A DNA stretch of 64,000 nt, from the NCBI GenBank assembly GCA_020635055.1, contig JACKAN010000016.1, positions 16,424 through 80,423 on the forward strand. Reading direction: 5' to 3'. The position numbers were made by a program, and so were the translations under genes. Each line of letters starts with the position of its first letter. Positions within the stretch are counted from its first letter, which is position 1. The notes below the pieces were generated by a model. It had not been told where the DNA came from. It was given only the letters and a program-made list of their open reading frames with translations, and did no database searches. The DNA is from Pseudobdellovibrionaceae bacterium. Its GTDB lineage: Bacteria > Bdellovibrionota > Bdellovibrionia > Bdellovibrionales > UBA1609. Positions 10,372-19,196 of this stretch are shown here, piece after piece.

Positions 10372-11184
10372 CTAGGATGTCAAAAATTTACTTACTAACT
10401 CGATAAATTCCTTTGGTTTTTCAGAATGAACCCAATGGCCACAATCCTCGATTTCCACCCCTTGAACCCAAGAATTGCAAGCCATCATACGATTAAAAAC
10501 ATCTGGGGAAAGCTCATCTGATTTTTCGCCTCGAATCACCAATGTGGGCACATTGAGTCGTTCCAACTCACTCCAACGTTCTTTAATGCGTCCCTCGTCT
10601 AAAGTTGCAAAAACTCCTGGTTTAGAAAAGCGCCAATCCAGCTGCTTTTGAGCATTTTCAGATATATTGCTGTAAAAATACTGGCTAAGAAGCTCGGGAT
10701 GAGGCTGATTTTGAATTAACTCTAAAAACTCACTATGGAAAAAGTCTCTCGCCTCATTGCGATTGGCAAATGGAACTGGCACTAAATTGATCAATTTCTT
10801 TATTTTATCACTGGATTCAGTGTTTTTGTTAGGACCTATGTCCTCTATGACCAATTTCCTAACTTTTTCTGGGTAGAGATCGGCAAAAACTAATGCATTG
10901 CGTCCACCCATGGAGTGTCCAACAAGATTCACTTTTGACCAGCCTAATTCTTGCAAAATGTTATTAAGATCCTGAGCATAATCTTCTGGATTGTAACCGA
11001 AAGCCGGCTGAAAACTCCTGCCATGGCCCCTTTGATCTAATAAAAGAATTTCAAAATCCCCAACAAATGAGGGCGTGATTTTGCGCCAATTGGCCCCTGA
11101 ACCCAAAAGTCCGTGAAGAAAAACTAATTTTGGAGCTGATGCCGAGCCAAGAATTTGATAATGAAATTGATTAAGAATAGACAT
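10372..11184 (-). CDS. Alpha/beta hydrolase (esterase-like)
   Basis: A 270-residue cytoplasmic hydrolase with oxyanion region FLHGLLGSGANW, strand-turn LLLDQRGHGRS, nucleophile elbow LVGHSMGG (Ser), a late Asp region VIRGEKSDELS and catalytic His CGHWVHSEKP. The pattern fits YbfF-like esterases; the substrate is unknown. It is 24 nt upstream of the DEAD-box gene on the same strand and divergent from pcnB. Confidence 0.85.
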   Translation of the reverse strand: MSILNQFHYQILGSASAPKLVFLHGLLGSGANWRKITPSFVGDFEILLLDQRGHGRSFQPAFGYNPEDYAQDLNNILQELGWSKVNLVGHSMGGRNALVFADLYPEKVRKLVIEDIGPNKNTESSDKIKKLINLVPVPFANRNEARDFFHSEFLELIQNQPHPELLSQYFYSNISENAQKQLDWRFSKPGVFATLDEGRIKERWSELERLNVPTLVIRGEKSDELSPDVFNRMMACNSWVQGVEIEDCGHWVHSEKPKEFIELVSKFLTS

Positions 11185-11226
11185 GTTATGAATTTAACTG
11201 TTTTTCTATGATTTGAGAAGTAACCC

Positions 11227-12504
11227 ATGACCCTAAAAGATAAACCAAAATTAAGCCCGCAATGGATAGACCCTAGAGCTTACAAAATAGTAGAGTCCCT
11301 TCAAAAGAAAGGGTTTACCACTTATCTCGTTGGGGGATGTGTACGCGATTTACTATTGGGAATTCAGCCCAAAGATTATGATATCGCCACCAATGCTCAC
11401 CCAAGAGATGTGAAAAGAATTATTCCTCAATCCTATATCATTGGGCGGCGATTCCGCTTGGTTTTAGTAAAAAGAAATGAATTACAGTTTGAAGTATCTA
11501 CATTTCGCAGGGAAATGAGCGAAGAAGAAAAAGAGAATCCCGCAGAAGACGCACCCATCGGAGATAATTTTTGGGGAACGCCAGAAGAAGATGCTCTTCG
11601 ACGAGATTTTACAATTAATGCCATGCTCTATGACCCCATTAAAGACCATCTCATCGATTATGCCAATGGCTTAAAAGACTTAGAGGATGGATCCATTCGA
11701 ATGATTGGTGATCCCAAAGTGCGTCTTCTCGAAGATCCCATAAGAATACTCAGAGCCATTCGCCTAGCCCATAAAATTCGTTTTTCTTTAGAAAAGGATT
11801 TACGCCAGGCCATCTGTGAAACCGCGGAATCCCTTGTAGATACAGCCCTCCCTCGGCGAAGAGAAGAGTTTTTAAAGTTCTTGCGATTAAAAGAACCACT
11901 TCTTCCTTTTTTAGACTGTCATGATCTCGGTGTTTTAAAATGTATTGCCCCAACTCTAGATGAGGCCTTTCTCGCAGATGATTCTCGCAAAGAGTTAGTC
12001 CGTTACATGCAAAATTACCATGATTACCCAATTAATGCTGATTTGCCCTTAGAACTTTTTGTGACCTTCACCCATGCTGTACTCAAATCCACTGTAATGA
12101 AAGACCTGCCCGAACCAATAAATGCCAAATCCATACTTGAGCAAGCTCAAGTAAAATCTTTTATGAAAAATGAATTGGGTATGTTTAATCATGAACAAGT
12201 GACCTTAGCTAAGGCATTGCAAATTCAAAGTATTCTCTTAAAAACTAAGAATTTTGAAAAAAAGGGCGAAAGACGCCGGATGGCTATCTTAAAAAATGAT
12301 GCCTTTCCTATTTCACTGGCAATTGCTCAACGTGACCATAGTCTAAGTTGTGAGCAGGAATTCTTCTGGAAAAAGCAGTACGAGATTTTTAAACCACTTA
12401 TTGAACAGTCCCGCTTAGAGAATCCCCCTTTTAAAAGAAAAAAAATGAGAAGAAAAAAAAGAAATACTAAAACTTGGCGAAAGCCAGAGGCTAAGATAAA
12501 GTAA
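11227..12504 (+). CDS. pcnB: Poly(A) polymerase / tRNA nucleotidyltransferase family (PcnB)
   Basis: A 425-residue class II nucleotidyltransferase. The head domain shows YLVGGCVRDLLLG, the metal-binding pair DYDIA and RRDFTINAMLYDP; the neck has RILRAIRLAHKIRFSL. IGRRFRLVLV favours PcnB (which has RRFRLVHV) over CCA-adding enzymes. The C-terminus (FKRKKMRRKKRNTKTWRKPE) is strongly basic, as in PcnB proteins that bind RNA. It adds poly(A) tails to RNA, promoting decay. tatA follows by 28 nt. Confidence 0.88.
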   Translation: MTLKDKPKLSPQWIDPRAYKIVESLQKKGFTTYLVGGCVRDLLLGIQPKDYDIATNAHPRDVKRIIPQSYIIGRRFRLVLVKRNELQFEVSTFRREMSEEEKENPAEDAPIGDNFWGTPEEDALRRDFTINAMLYDPIKDHLIDYANGLKDLEDGSIRMIGDPKVRLLEDPIRILRAIRLAHKIRFSLEKDLRQAICETAESLVDTALPRRREEFLKFLRLKEPLLPFLDCHDLGVLKCIAPTLDEAFLADDSRKELVRYMQNYHDYPINADLPLELFVTFTHAVLKSTVMKDLPEPINAKSILEQAQVKSFMKNELGMFNHEQVTLAKALQIQSILLKTKNFEKKGERRRMAILKNDAFPISLAIAQRDHSLSCEQEFFWKKQYEIFKPLIEQSRLENPPFKRKKMRRKKRNTKTWRKPEAKIK

Positions 12505-12532
12505 CATCTGGTCGCCATTTAAGGAGAAATAT

Positions 12533-12769
12533 ATGAGTCCATCTATTTGGCAAATTTTAATTGTACTTTTAATTGTTGTTGTCCTATTTGGTGCCAACCG
12601 ATTACCCAACTTAGGAAAATCATTGGGCCAAGCCATACGTGGCTTTAAAAAAGGTATCAGTGAGGATGAAATAGATATCACCGAAACTGCTAAAAATGAA
12701 CAAATTCAAGAGGGTGAAAAAGACACTCGTTCTCAAAAAGAAAAAGTAGAAGAAAAATCTAAACAGTAG
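12533..12769 (+). CDS. tatA: Sec-independent translocase subunit TatA/E
   Basis: A 78-residue single-pass membrane protein: short N-terminus, transmembrane helix IWQILIVLLIVVVLFGANRLP, then the amphipathic helix LGKSLGQAIRGFKKGI and an acidic/lysine-rich tail. This is the standard TatA layout; TatA forms the pore for folded proteins. An AAGGAG Shine-Dalgarno lies 7 nt before the ATG. No tatB or tatC is nearby in the window. Confidence 0.9.
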   Translation: MSPSIWQILIVLLIVVVLFGANRLPNLGKSLGQAIRGFKKGISEDEIDITETAKNEQIQEGEKDTRSQKEKVEEKSKQ

Positions 12770-12853
12770 TTAGTTTTACAGTTTCTAACAGGCACGTGAA
12801 ATCCCTATTGTACATTTTTTTCTTAATGCTTATTGATGTGCTTGGAGTTTTTT

Positions 12854-13015
12854 ATGCTCAAATATATTTGTCACCTATTTTTATTTTTCCTTTCACTCTC
12901 CCTAGTCTCTTGTTTCAACAGCAAAACAAAGGAATACGATTTGAATCAAATATTAAAAATTACTCATTTTGATAACAGAAGTGGCAATCATCCATTAAAT
13001 AGGTGGTCGCGATAA
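12854..13015 (+). pseudogene. Short lipoprotein stub
   Basis: An ATG with GGAG seven nt upstream starts MLKYICHLFLFFLSLSLVSC, a lipoprotein signal peptide ending in the lipobox LVSC. The mature part is only about 35 residues (NSKTKEYDLNQILKITHFDN and on) and stops at 13013-13015. It looks like the 5' end of a longer lipoprotein gene cut off at the border of the accessory block 13-19 kb, but a genuine short lipoprotein (53 aa) is possible. The following 155 nt contain no convincing gene. Confidence 0.4.
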
Positions 13016-13169
13016 AGCGCTTACGTAAAATCACGCAACTAGCGACTGACAAAGGCCTTTGCCTCGTTTTCATATTTCATCTTAATTCATCATTTTTCAC
13101 TATGTTTAATGGATTCGGCGGGCATGGCGGGGGAAAAACGGTGCCAGAGTTAAGAGGACCTATCGATAT

Positions 13170-13574
13170 TCAATATATATATTCATAAATCTGTTCTTTT
13201 TTGGGCGGATTTATGAAGTAAGTCCATCGAATCTTCGAATTATACACTTGATTGACTGTTATATGTTTAGAGTCTTGATCCAAAACTTCACCTTCAATAC
13301 AAAAATGATCATCCCGCATCACCTGTCTTATTTTCTTTAAACCATCTTCACACCGATCAAGATCAAAGGCCCTTCTAGTGCTAATAGAGTACCGAACACC
13401 TTCTAATTCAAAATATCCCTGAAGAGAGAAATTGCTATTTCTCTCTTCAATACAGTTAAAATAAGTAGGTTTATCAAAACAGAAATCTTTAACACCCACG
13501 CCAAACGAATAGTGAGGGGTTAGGAAAGCAAACAGCAAAACAAACTTAAATTTCTTCACTCTTAATTCTCTCAT
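13170..13574 (-). CDS. Secreted hypothetical protein
   Basis: A 134-residue product with a hydrophobic leader (KKFKFVLLFAFLTPHYSFG) and a mature part with five cysteines (FCFDKPTYFNC, DRCEDG, HFCIEG). The start overlaps the end of the lytic transglycosylase gene by 29 nt, so the two are probably translated together; an in-frame GTG five codons later is an alternative start. The family is not recognised. Confidence 0.5.
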   Translation of the reverse strand: MRELRVKKFKFVLLFAFLTPHYSFGVGVKDFCFDKPTYFNCIEERNSNFSLQGYFELEGVRYSISTRRAFDLDRCEDGLKKIRQVMRDDHFCIEGEVLDQDSKHITVNQVYNSKIRWTYFINPPKKEQIYEYIY

Positions 13575-14265
13575 AAAGTTTAATGAACTTTTTAATCTGG
13601 GGATGATTCATAGAACGATAGCCTTTATATAGCATTATTGTCTCAAGCCACGATGCTTCTTTGTATCTGGCATCAGCAATCTGTTTCTTCCGATATAGCC
13701 AGCGTATACCTGCCGCAATGTTTATGTTTGGGTCATAGAGATCATCTTGCTCAAGATGAAGAAGATGGTTTCTTAATTCTTTTCTATGCCCAGATAAATA
13801 TTTAACAGTTTGATCTGTGACCTGCATTAACCCTCGTGCATGGCCAGCCCTTTTTCCAGCATAAGCTTTGGCCTTAGGATTAAAAGATGATTCTGTGGCA
13901 ATCATGACCTTAACAAAATCAGGGTCAAGTGGAACTTTTGGCTTTAAAATGTCATTCCAATACTTAACCCATCCATCAATGAGTTGATTGTATTCATTGC
14001 CTTTTTTATATCCAAGTTTGTTTTGGCTTATTTTGGGCTTCATTTTAGAGAAAAATGAATTTGAAATGAGATAAATTTCATCATCATACAGAGTATCCCT
14101 ACCTGAGCGATTCTTTACACAAGTACCTTTGCGGTAGTGTTCTTTAACATTAAACTTTTTTCGAGTATGTGCATCAACGTGAGAAGGGCTTCTCCAATGC
14201 TGGCCTAAAGGACACTTTCTCCATGGGTGCTTTTTGTCATCAACAACTTTCTTTTTCTTACTCAT
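13546..14265 (-). CDS. Lytic transglycosylase (SLT) domain protein
   Basis: About 239 residues. The C-terminal half is a goose-lysozyme-like SLT domain: IATESSFNP with the catalytic Glu, then GHARGLMQVTDQTVKYL, DLYDPNINIAAGIRWL and TIMLYKGYRSM. Such enzymes cleave peptidoglycan between MurNAc and GlcNAc. No signal peptide is visible; the N-terminus is basic with possible metal-binding Cys/His residues (KCPLGQHWRSPSHVDAH, GTC), as in some phage- or plasmid-borne SLT proteins. The ATG at 14265 follows the stop of the methyltransferase stub by one nucleotide; a longer start at 14322 would overlap that gene. Confidence 0.75.
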   Translation of the reverse strand: MSKKKKVVDDKKHPWRKCPLGQHWRSPSHVDAHTRKKFNVKEHYRKGTCVKNRSGRDTLYDDEIYLISNSFFSKMKPKISQNKLGYKKGNEYNQLIDGWVKYWNDILKPKVPLDPDFVKVMIATESSFNPKAKAYAGKRAGHARGLMQVTDQTVKYLSGHRKELRNHLLHLEQDDLYDPNINIAAGIRWLYRKKQIADARYKEASWLETIMLYKGYRSMNHPQIKKFIKLYERIKSEEI

Positions 14266-14266
14266 T

Positions 14267-14452
14267 TTATAACTTCCATATCTCTTCAAAGGCTTTTTGT
14301 GCCATCGACTTTGTACGATCAAGTATTGTATCTGTTGACCAATCTAATACTTTCAAAACTCCATCATCAAAACCTGCGGCCTCAATGCCATAATCCAATC
14401 CGCCTGCACCAGTATAAAGGCTAATGACCTTTTTAATATTTTTTCGACTCAT
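14267..14452 (-). pseudogene. N-terminal stub of a DNA (cytosine-5) methyltransferase
   Basis: The 61-residue frame begins MSRKNIKKVISLYTGAGGLD and YGIEAAGFD, which is motif I (SAM binding) of C5 DNA methyltransferases. After residue 29 the similarity ends and the remaining 32 residues (LDWSTDTILDRTKSM, EEIWKL) do not contain motifs IV (PC) or later ones. A full enzyme would need at least 250 more residues. This looks like a relic of a restriction-modification system, with the neighbouring XRE gene as a possible former controller. Confidence 0.6.
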
Positions 14453-14530
14453 TACTTATACCCATTCCTTGGTAAATCTCTTATTATTACCTAAGTAGTT
14501 AATGTTCGTTACCATTGTTGGGTTATTAAA

Positions 14531-14547
14531 GTGTATTGTCAATACAC
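14531..14547. promoter_or_regulatory. Perfect 17-bp palindrome, operator candidate
   Basis: GTGTATTG-T-CAATACAC is a perfect inverted repeat with a one-base centre. It lies between the divergent methyltransferase stub and the XRE regulator, 10 nt before the probable GTG start of the latter. Position and symmetry fit autoregulation by the XRE protein. Confidence 0.55.
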
Positions 14548-14556
14548 GAGGTGGAT

Positions 14557-14790
14557 GTGCTTAGATTTAATTTAAAAGATGCCATGCAGGCTTACGAGGC
14601 GAAAACGGGAATTCATTTGACCTACGAGGAACTCTCTAACCTCACTAGTGTTTCTGTGGAAACGCTTAAATCTATAGCAACTCGGCCTGAGTACAACGCG
14701 ACGCTCAAAATGATTGCCGAAATAGCAACAGCCCTCAATATTAACCCAGTAAATTACCTTGAGTGGAACGGGACTAAAAATGAAAAATAA
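14557..14790 (+). CDS. Small XRE-family helix-turn-helix regulator
   Basis: About 78 residues: LRFNLKDAMQAYEAKTGIHL, the HTH region TYEELSNLTSVSVETLKSIATR, then TLKMIAEIATALNINPVNYLEW. This is the Cro/CI fold seen in controller proteins. Starting before the palindrome would use a TTG inside it, so GTG at 14557 (or 14551) is more likely. It probably represses itself through the 17-bp palindrome, and perhaps the divergent stub operon. Confidence 0.7.
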   Translation: MLRFNLKDAMQAYEAKTGIHLTYEELSNLTSVSVETLKSIATRPEYNATLKMIAEIATALNINPVNYLEWNGTKNEK

Positions 14791-14857
14791 GATCACTATA
14801 GAAAAGCTAACGGGCCTTTCCAATCAAGATTTGGCAGACGCATTTACCAGAAAATAA
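14780..14857 (+). pseudogene. 25-codon open frame overlapping the XRE gene
   Basis: An ATG overlapping the last codons of the XRE gene begins MKNKITIEKLTGLSNQDLAD and stops after 25 codons. The coupled start suggests a gene that was cut off. No function can be assigned. The 100 nt after it hold no gene. Confidence 0.25.
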
Positions 14858-14957
14858 TGTTACCAAATTGAAATCGTGTTAAAGATAGACGCATCGAAAG
14901 TCATGAATAAGTCTTCCAATGGCTAAGTGATTTAGGGGACGTTCAATTTAATAATCT

Positions 14958-16208
14958 CTAATTTATATTTAAATAAGCTTTTAGATATTTATCAGGAAGA
15001 CGTTTTTTAAGAGTTGAGTCTACATTAATGTCTTTCTCGATATCTTCACGAAAGCTTTGCATAATATCTTCCAAACTTGAAAGCATGAGACGTATATTTT
15101 TCTCACTCACAACTAATTTTAGAGCCACGGGAAGATGGCTTCTTAGTTTTTTTGCTAAAGCCACTCTGCCCTTCTCATTGATTCTTAAATTAATAGATGC
15201 GGCTAGACCTCTTTCACCCGAAAATGGCACCAAGTTTGTCGCCTCGTACACTCCATTGGGTGATTCACCATCTTGGTAGGCCTTGAATATATCTATGACA
15301 GATAATTTTACAGCCTCAACAGGAAGACGTATACCAATATGATCCTCTTGTCGGCATTCGTTAAGATGATCATCTGACAGTGTTTTCCAACTGTCGCCCA
15401 ATGAGTTTTGTACTTGAAGACCAATCTCTGTGCCCTCAGAATCTTTGGCTTCTGTATCATGTAGTAACATTGACAAAATATCACCTTTATACTCTTTAAA
15501 AAAACCACCAAGGTGACTAGAAGCCCATTTTTTAAGTTGAAATCTTGGTACACGTATGTGACCAGCAGCAAAAGCATCTGTAAGAAAATGATCTGCAAAC
15601 CCATTTATAAAAAGAGCATTTCTTAAATGTAAATCACTTTGCTTTATTAAACCTTTCTTTCTTAATTCCCCTGCTAAAATCGCTTCTTTAATCGCTAGAC
15701 CATGTATACGCACATAGGCTTTCATATTGTGCCAACCAAAATGATCCGTATTTGCCAAGATTGTTTTAATCATGTTTCGTGAATTAATAAAGGTGACCCA
15801 ATCGCAACTGGGGTATTCAACTTCAGGGTGATCTCGCTGCTCTTGATGGACCTTACCCTGACTATCAATACATTTAAATATTCTTTCCAACCCACCATCC
15901 GTTATTTCAGTATTTCCCACTTCTTCAAAAGCCAAATTCTCCTTAAGATAAAAGTCTCCTAAAACGATTAACTGACCATAGCTCATTGAAATCATCTCAT
16001 CTTTTCTTGGAATCTTATTGGATTGACAATAGCCTGTGTCTAACTGCAGTTGTTCACATGCATCAAGAAATCCTCTGTCACCTAAATAAAGATGCTCTCC
16101 ACCAGACCAAAGAATTTCAGCGGAGTTTTCTTTAGGGCAATTATTCGCACTAACAATTGAACACCAGATCAGAGATGTAAAAATCAACCACTTGTTAATG
16201 TTAAACAT
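14958..16208 (-). CDS. Secreted zinc-dependent phospholipase C / P1-nuclease-like protein
   Basis: The ATG at 16208 has GGAGAA upstream and gives a signal peptide (MFNINKWLIFTSLIWCSIVS). The mature protein (about 395 aa) contains the block HFGWHNMKAYVRIHGLAIKEA and, about 30 residues on, FINGFADHFLTDAFAAGHIRV followed by PR. The repeated His and Asp residues in helices fit the all-alpha phospholipase C/P1 nuclease fold, and NGFADHFLTDxFAAGHIR recurs in uncharacterised secreted bacterial proteins of this kind. Four cysteines near the N-terminus may form disulfides. The activity (lipase or nuclease) is inferred only. Confidence 0.6.
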   Translation of the reverse strand: MFNINKWLIFTSLIWCSIVSANNCPKENSAEILWSGGEHLYLGDRGFLDACEQLQLDTGYCQSNKIPRKDEMISMSYGQLIVLGDFYLKENLAFEEVGNTEITDGGLERIFKCIDSQGKVHQEQRDHPEVEYPSCDWVTFINSRNMIKTILANTDHFGWHNMKAYVRIHGLAIKEAILAGELRKKGLIKQSDLHLRNALFINGFADHFLTDAFAAGHIRVPRFQLKKWASSHLGGFFKEYKGDILSMLLHDTEAKDSEGTEIGLQVQNSLGDSWKTLSDDHLNECRQEDHIGIRLPVEAVKLSVIDIFKAYQDGESPNGVYEATNLVPFSGERGLAASINLRINEKGRVALAKKLRSHLPVALKLVVSEKNIRLMLSSLEDIMQSFREDIEKDINVDSTLKKRLPDKYLKAYLNIN

Positions 16209-16229
16209 TGATATTTCTCCATTGATCAC

Positions 16230-16776
16230 CTAGGAGCGCTTTTTTTTATTGCTCTCTAGATCAAAGGCTTTATCGACCAAGGCAATGGTGGACCTTAGTC
16301 ATTTAGATAATTAACTTTATAACTAGACCTCCGTCCCGCAAAAGGTGCCAGGTTCCGAATCCTCCAACAGGAGGTCATCATCAAATGCATTCCGTCCTGT
16401 TAAGGTTTTGTTTTAAAATAAAAATATATTTAAACTCAGGTTTAGAATGTTAGATCTCGAATATTTTTTAATTCATTTCTCTGTTTTAGCCGCATACAAA
16501 TTTAACTAGCTTAGTACTAAGGTAAGTTTACTTAACTTTTAGACCTGATACGTCCAGAAAGAGAACCTGGCACTCTTAATCTTTTTTACTGCCAGCTGGT
16601 AAAAAACAGCTTCCTTGCCATCTGGTTCCAAATTCTCTCTCCCGGTGAGGGTTAGGGACCAACGCACGCGCTTGCGCGTGTTGACTCATTTTTCGGTAAC
16701 AGTAATTACCAGGCAATTCGTTGTCATACAGGATAACACCAGGCTAATATATCTCCCACCATACTTGGGAGGAGTT
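16230..16776. repeat. Gene-free region with an inverted GTGCCAGGTTCC repeat pair
   Basis: No gene is supported here. GTGCCAGGTTCCGAATCC at 16345-16362 is identical to the end repeat of the RAYT unit at 51215, and AGAACCTGGCAC at 16562-16573 is its degenerate inverse. Between them is AT-rich non-coding sequence. A hairpin CCTCC-AACA-GGAGG (16361-16374) follows the first repeat directly. This looks like a non-autonomous (REP/MITE-like) relative of the RAYT element. Confidence 0.5.
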
Positions 16777-17469
16777 ATGACACAAAACAAACTGTTAGTT
16801 GCAACATTTTTAGCCTTAGTTTTTATTGTAGGCTGCACGAAACAGCAACCAAAATCCGAAAAGGTTGAAGCACCAATAACTATAACTGAAGATTTGCCAC
16901 ATCCATCCCCCGCAAGTGGTTTTTCACCAGTAGAGCTTGCGGCTCAAAAAAAATGTAATGACGTATGGGCGGCGGCAGCTGAAGCATATAGGAAATTTGA
17001 AGAGAAGAGTAATGCTACAACCTTTAAAGCGCTTACAGACTCAATTCCAAAACCACTAATACCCTTTTCACGCTGTGATAATCAAAATGTTATACTCCAA
17101 GCCTTAGATTATAAAATGGGCGAACTCTTAAAAAATTCTGGGGATGTTTTTAATTTTACTGTGTTTTTAGCCAAAGTTCAACACATAGGTGATGGTGCTA
17201 TCTCCGAAGGTATATGTGAGCAGGGACCGAACCTTTTAAAAAAAGATACGACCAATTTTTTAAGAGCCCTAAAGCAAGAACGTAGCTCTTTTGTACAAAT
17301 AGACTGCTTGCTTGCTTCCACATATGACTTTATTGATATGCCACCCGAGCAAATCCGTAAGGGCCTACAATTAAGAATCGACTTATTAAAAAAAGTGAAG
17401 AGTGAAAATCTAAAAGAGATTAGAGATGAGCTGATTGGTGTCATTATAGGAAGAATCAATCAACTCTAA
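16777..17469 (+). CDS. Lipoprotein of unknown function
   Basis: The ATG at 16777 has GGGAGGAG upstream and begins MTQNKLLVATFLALVFIVGC, a lipoprotein signal with lipobox FIVGC. The mature part (about 210 aa) is largely alpha-helical with three cysteines (KKCND, SRCDN, GICEQ, DCLLAS region). An upstream extension of the same frame to 16615 has no start signal. It converges with the next gene at 12 nt. No family recognised. Confidence 0.6.
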   Translation: MTQNKLLVATFLALVFIVGCTKQQPKSEKVEAPITITEDLPHPSPASGFSPVELAAQKKCNDVWAAAAEAYRKFEEKSNATTFKALTDSIPKPLIPFSRCDNQNVILQALDYKMGELLKNSGDVFNFTVFLAKVQHIGDGAISEGICEQGPNLLKKDTTNFLRALKQERSSFVQIDCLLASTYDFIDMPPEQIRKGLQLRIDLLKKVKSENLKEIRDELIGVIIGRINQL

Positions 17470-17480
17470 TCAGTAGCCTA

Positions 17481-18299
17481 TTAGTTGGTACTTCTATCTC
17501 TCGCAGCAGGAGGTGCATTCATTGGCAATTGATCTTTCAGGCTTGCAGAAATCGTTTCGGGGAAAAATTCATTACAAATTCTAATATGTTCAAAAAGTGA
17601 ATTCATTAAAAACATAGCTCCCTTTTGATTGTCATTAACTAATTCCGATTGATAAGCATTTTTAATATTATCAAATCTTGCAATACTATTGTTTTTAACA
17701 AATCCATTCACCCGTGTAGTTTCTCGGGAGGTGTACTCTTTATAATTATCTACCTCATAAGGAAGGATGCTCGTAATTTTACTTATAATACTTTCACATT
17801 CATTGAGCTTTTTACCATGAATTTTCACTTTTTCATTGAGTGATCTACAAGTATTTTCAGATCCATAATAACAGCTATACTCATTTTTTAAATTTAACAA
17901 AATATTGCCAGACTTTAAACACTGAGTGGCTCGATGTATTTGCCCCTTAACTAAATGATATGTTGAGAACTTGTAACTCCCATCAGGTTGTTTATGTGCA
18001 ACTGACAACCTAGAGTCTTCAGCACCAAAATCATTTTTTTCTAAATAAAAGCTACCGTCTTTAGCGGCGATCAACTTATCACCCGACTTGTAATTAGTTA
18101 TATTCGATCCACTGACTTCGGGTTGAATATACAATTGATTTTTCGAGCTTGTTGGTACTGACTTTTCTTCTGAAACCAGGCGAATATCTTGATTATTAAT
18201 CGCATACTTCAATTGCTTAATATAGTGATCCGTATCTGCATTAGAAGTTGAAATCTGAATTAGCGAAAATAAAAATAATATTAATTTTAAATATTTCAT
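17481..18299 (-). CDS. Secreted hypothetical protein
   Basis: A 272-residue product with a signal peptide (MKYLKLILFLFSLIQISTSN). The mature part shows a beta-rich N-terminal half (GDKLIAAKDGSFYLEKNDFG, YKFSTYHLVKGQIHRATQCL) and a helical C-terminal half with paired cysteines. Upstream, CAAACTTT-N12-GCGAATAG (minus strand, near 18320-18347) faintly resembles the promoter of the PilZ gene. Not recognised. Confidence 0.5.
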   Translation of the reverse strand: MKYLKLILFLFSLIQISTSNADTDHYIKQLKYAINNQDIRLVSEEKSVPTSSKNQLYIQPEVSGSNITNYKSGDKLIAAKDGSFYLEKNDFGAEDSRLSVAHKQPDGSYKFSTYHLVKGQIHRATQCLKSGNILLNLKNEYSCYYGSENTCRSLNEKVKIHGKKLNECESIISKITSILPYEVDNYKEYTSRETTRVNGFVKNNSIARFDNIKNAYQSELVNDNQKGAMFLMNSLFEHIRICNEFFPETISASLKDQLPMNAPPAARDRSTN

Positions 18300-18484
18300 T
18301 CTTACTATTTTAATAGATATCTATTCGCCTGCAATGGACTAAAGTTTGAATTATAAAAACCAAATAAAATATTTTCTACTTTGTGACCATAGACCAGCGG
18401 TTATCACAATTTACAAAAAAAATGACTACCAGGAATCTGAGTAGCCATGAGTAATTTAAAAAATTATAAAACTATAAGTATGTT

Positions 18485-19036
18485 TTAAAACTTACAAGAT
18501 TTTTCAAAACTAGAAGGCGTAAATCCTTTCTGTGTTTCAGAAACATAAACACTCTTAATCTCACCCATTTCATTTTTATTTACCTTAATATTGTGGGTAT
18601 ACTTTTGTTTTCTTCCAAAATTAAGTGCGTGTTTAACTTCTATATTTAACTCAGTATCAGATACATCACATTTATAAATGGTTTGGGTTTCCCCAGAATA
18701 ATTATAATTTACAGAAGTCCAAACACCAGCTCTAAACTCTCCTTCTATGTCAGGAATTTTTTCGTCAACATTAATTACAAAACGAGCCGTCAATTCGTTG
18801 GTATTTCCAGAGATATATGAACGATAAGCGGCTGTTAACTCACAGAGTCCTTCGGTATTGCTTCCCACTATTTTTTTTTCTTCTTTGGCCTTAACACCAA
18901 AAAATTCTGATATTGTAATTATGCAACTGGACTCGTCAGTTGAAGCTTCATGCATATTTTCCTGGGCAGCTGCATAAACTGAAACATTGATAATTAGACT
19001 TGTAAAAAAAGTTACGATCACTGAAAACTTAATCAT
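18485..19036 (-). CDS. Secreted hypothetical protein
   Basis: The ATG at 19036 has AGGAGG seven nt upstream. The product (183 aa) has a signal peptide (MIKFSVIVTFFTSLIINVSV, cut near AAA) and a mature beta-rich domain with four cysteines (SSCIITISEF, LCELTAAYRS, YKCDVSD, KSCKF). It resembles many small exported proteins of this window in design but no family is recognised. Confidence 0.5.
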   Translation of the reverse strand: MIKFSVIVTFFTSLIINVSVYAAAQENMHEASTDESSCIITISEFFGVKAKEEKKIVGSNTEGLCELTAAYRSYISGNTNELTARFVINVDEKIPDIEGEFRAGVWTSVNYNYSGETQTIYKCDVSDTELNIEVKHALNFGRKQKYTHNIKVNKNEMGEIKSVYVSETQKGFTPSSFEKSCKF

Positions 19037-19196
19037 TGGCACCTCCTAAAGCACTTTCGGCATCCTAATGATACATTGCGGCAAAGTAAAATTATTTCTA
19101 ATAGAAATTGCAAAAAATAAAATATTTTCCCACTTCATTTACCAATTTCATAAACTAAGATTTACTTATTTAAAATTATTACATTGTTTAAATTAA

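Noticed and set aside
13003..13188. A 61-codon frame after the lipoprotein stub
   Set aside because: No Shine-Dalgarno, no family resemblance; likely chance reading of intergenic DNA, though the FNGFGGHGGGKT stretch is curious.
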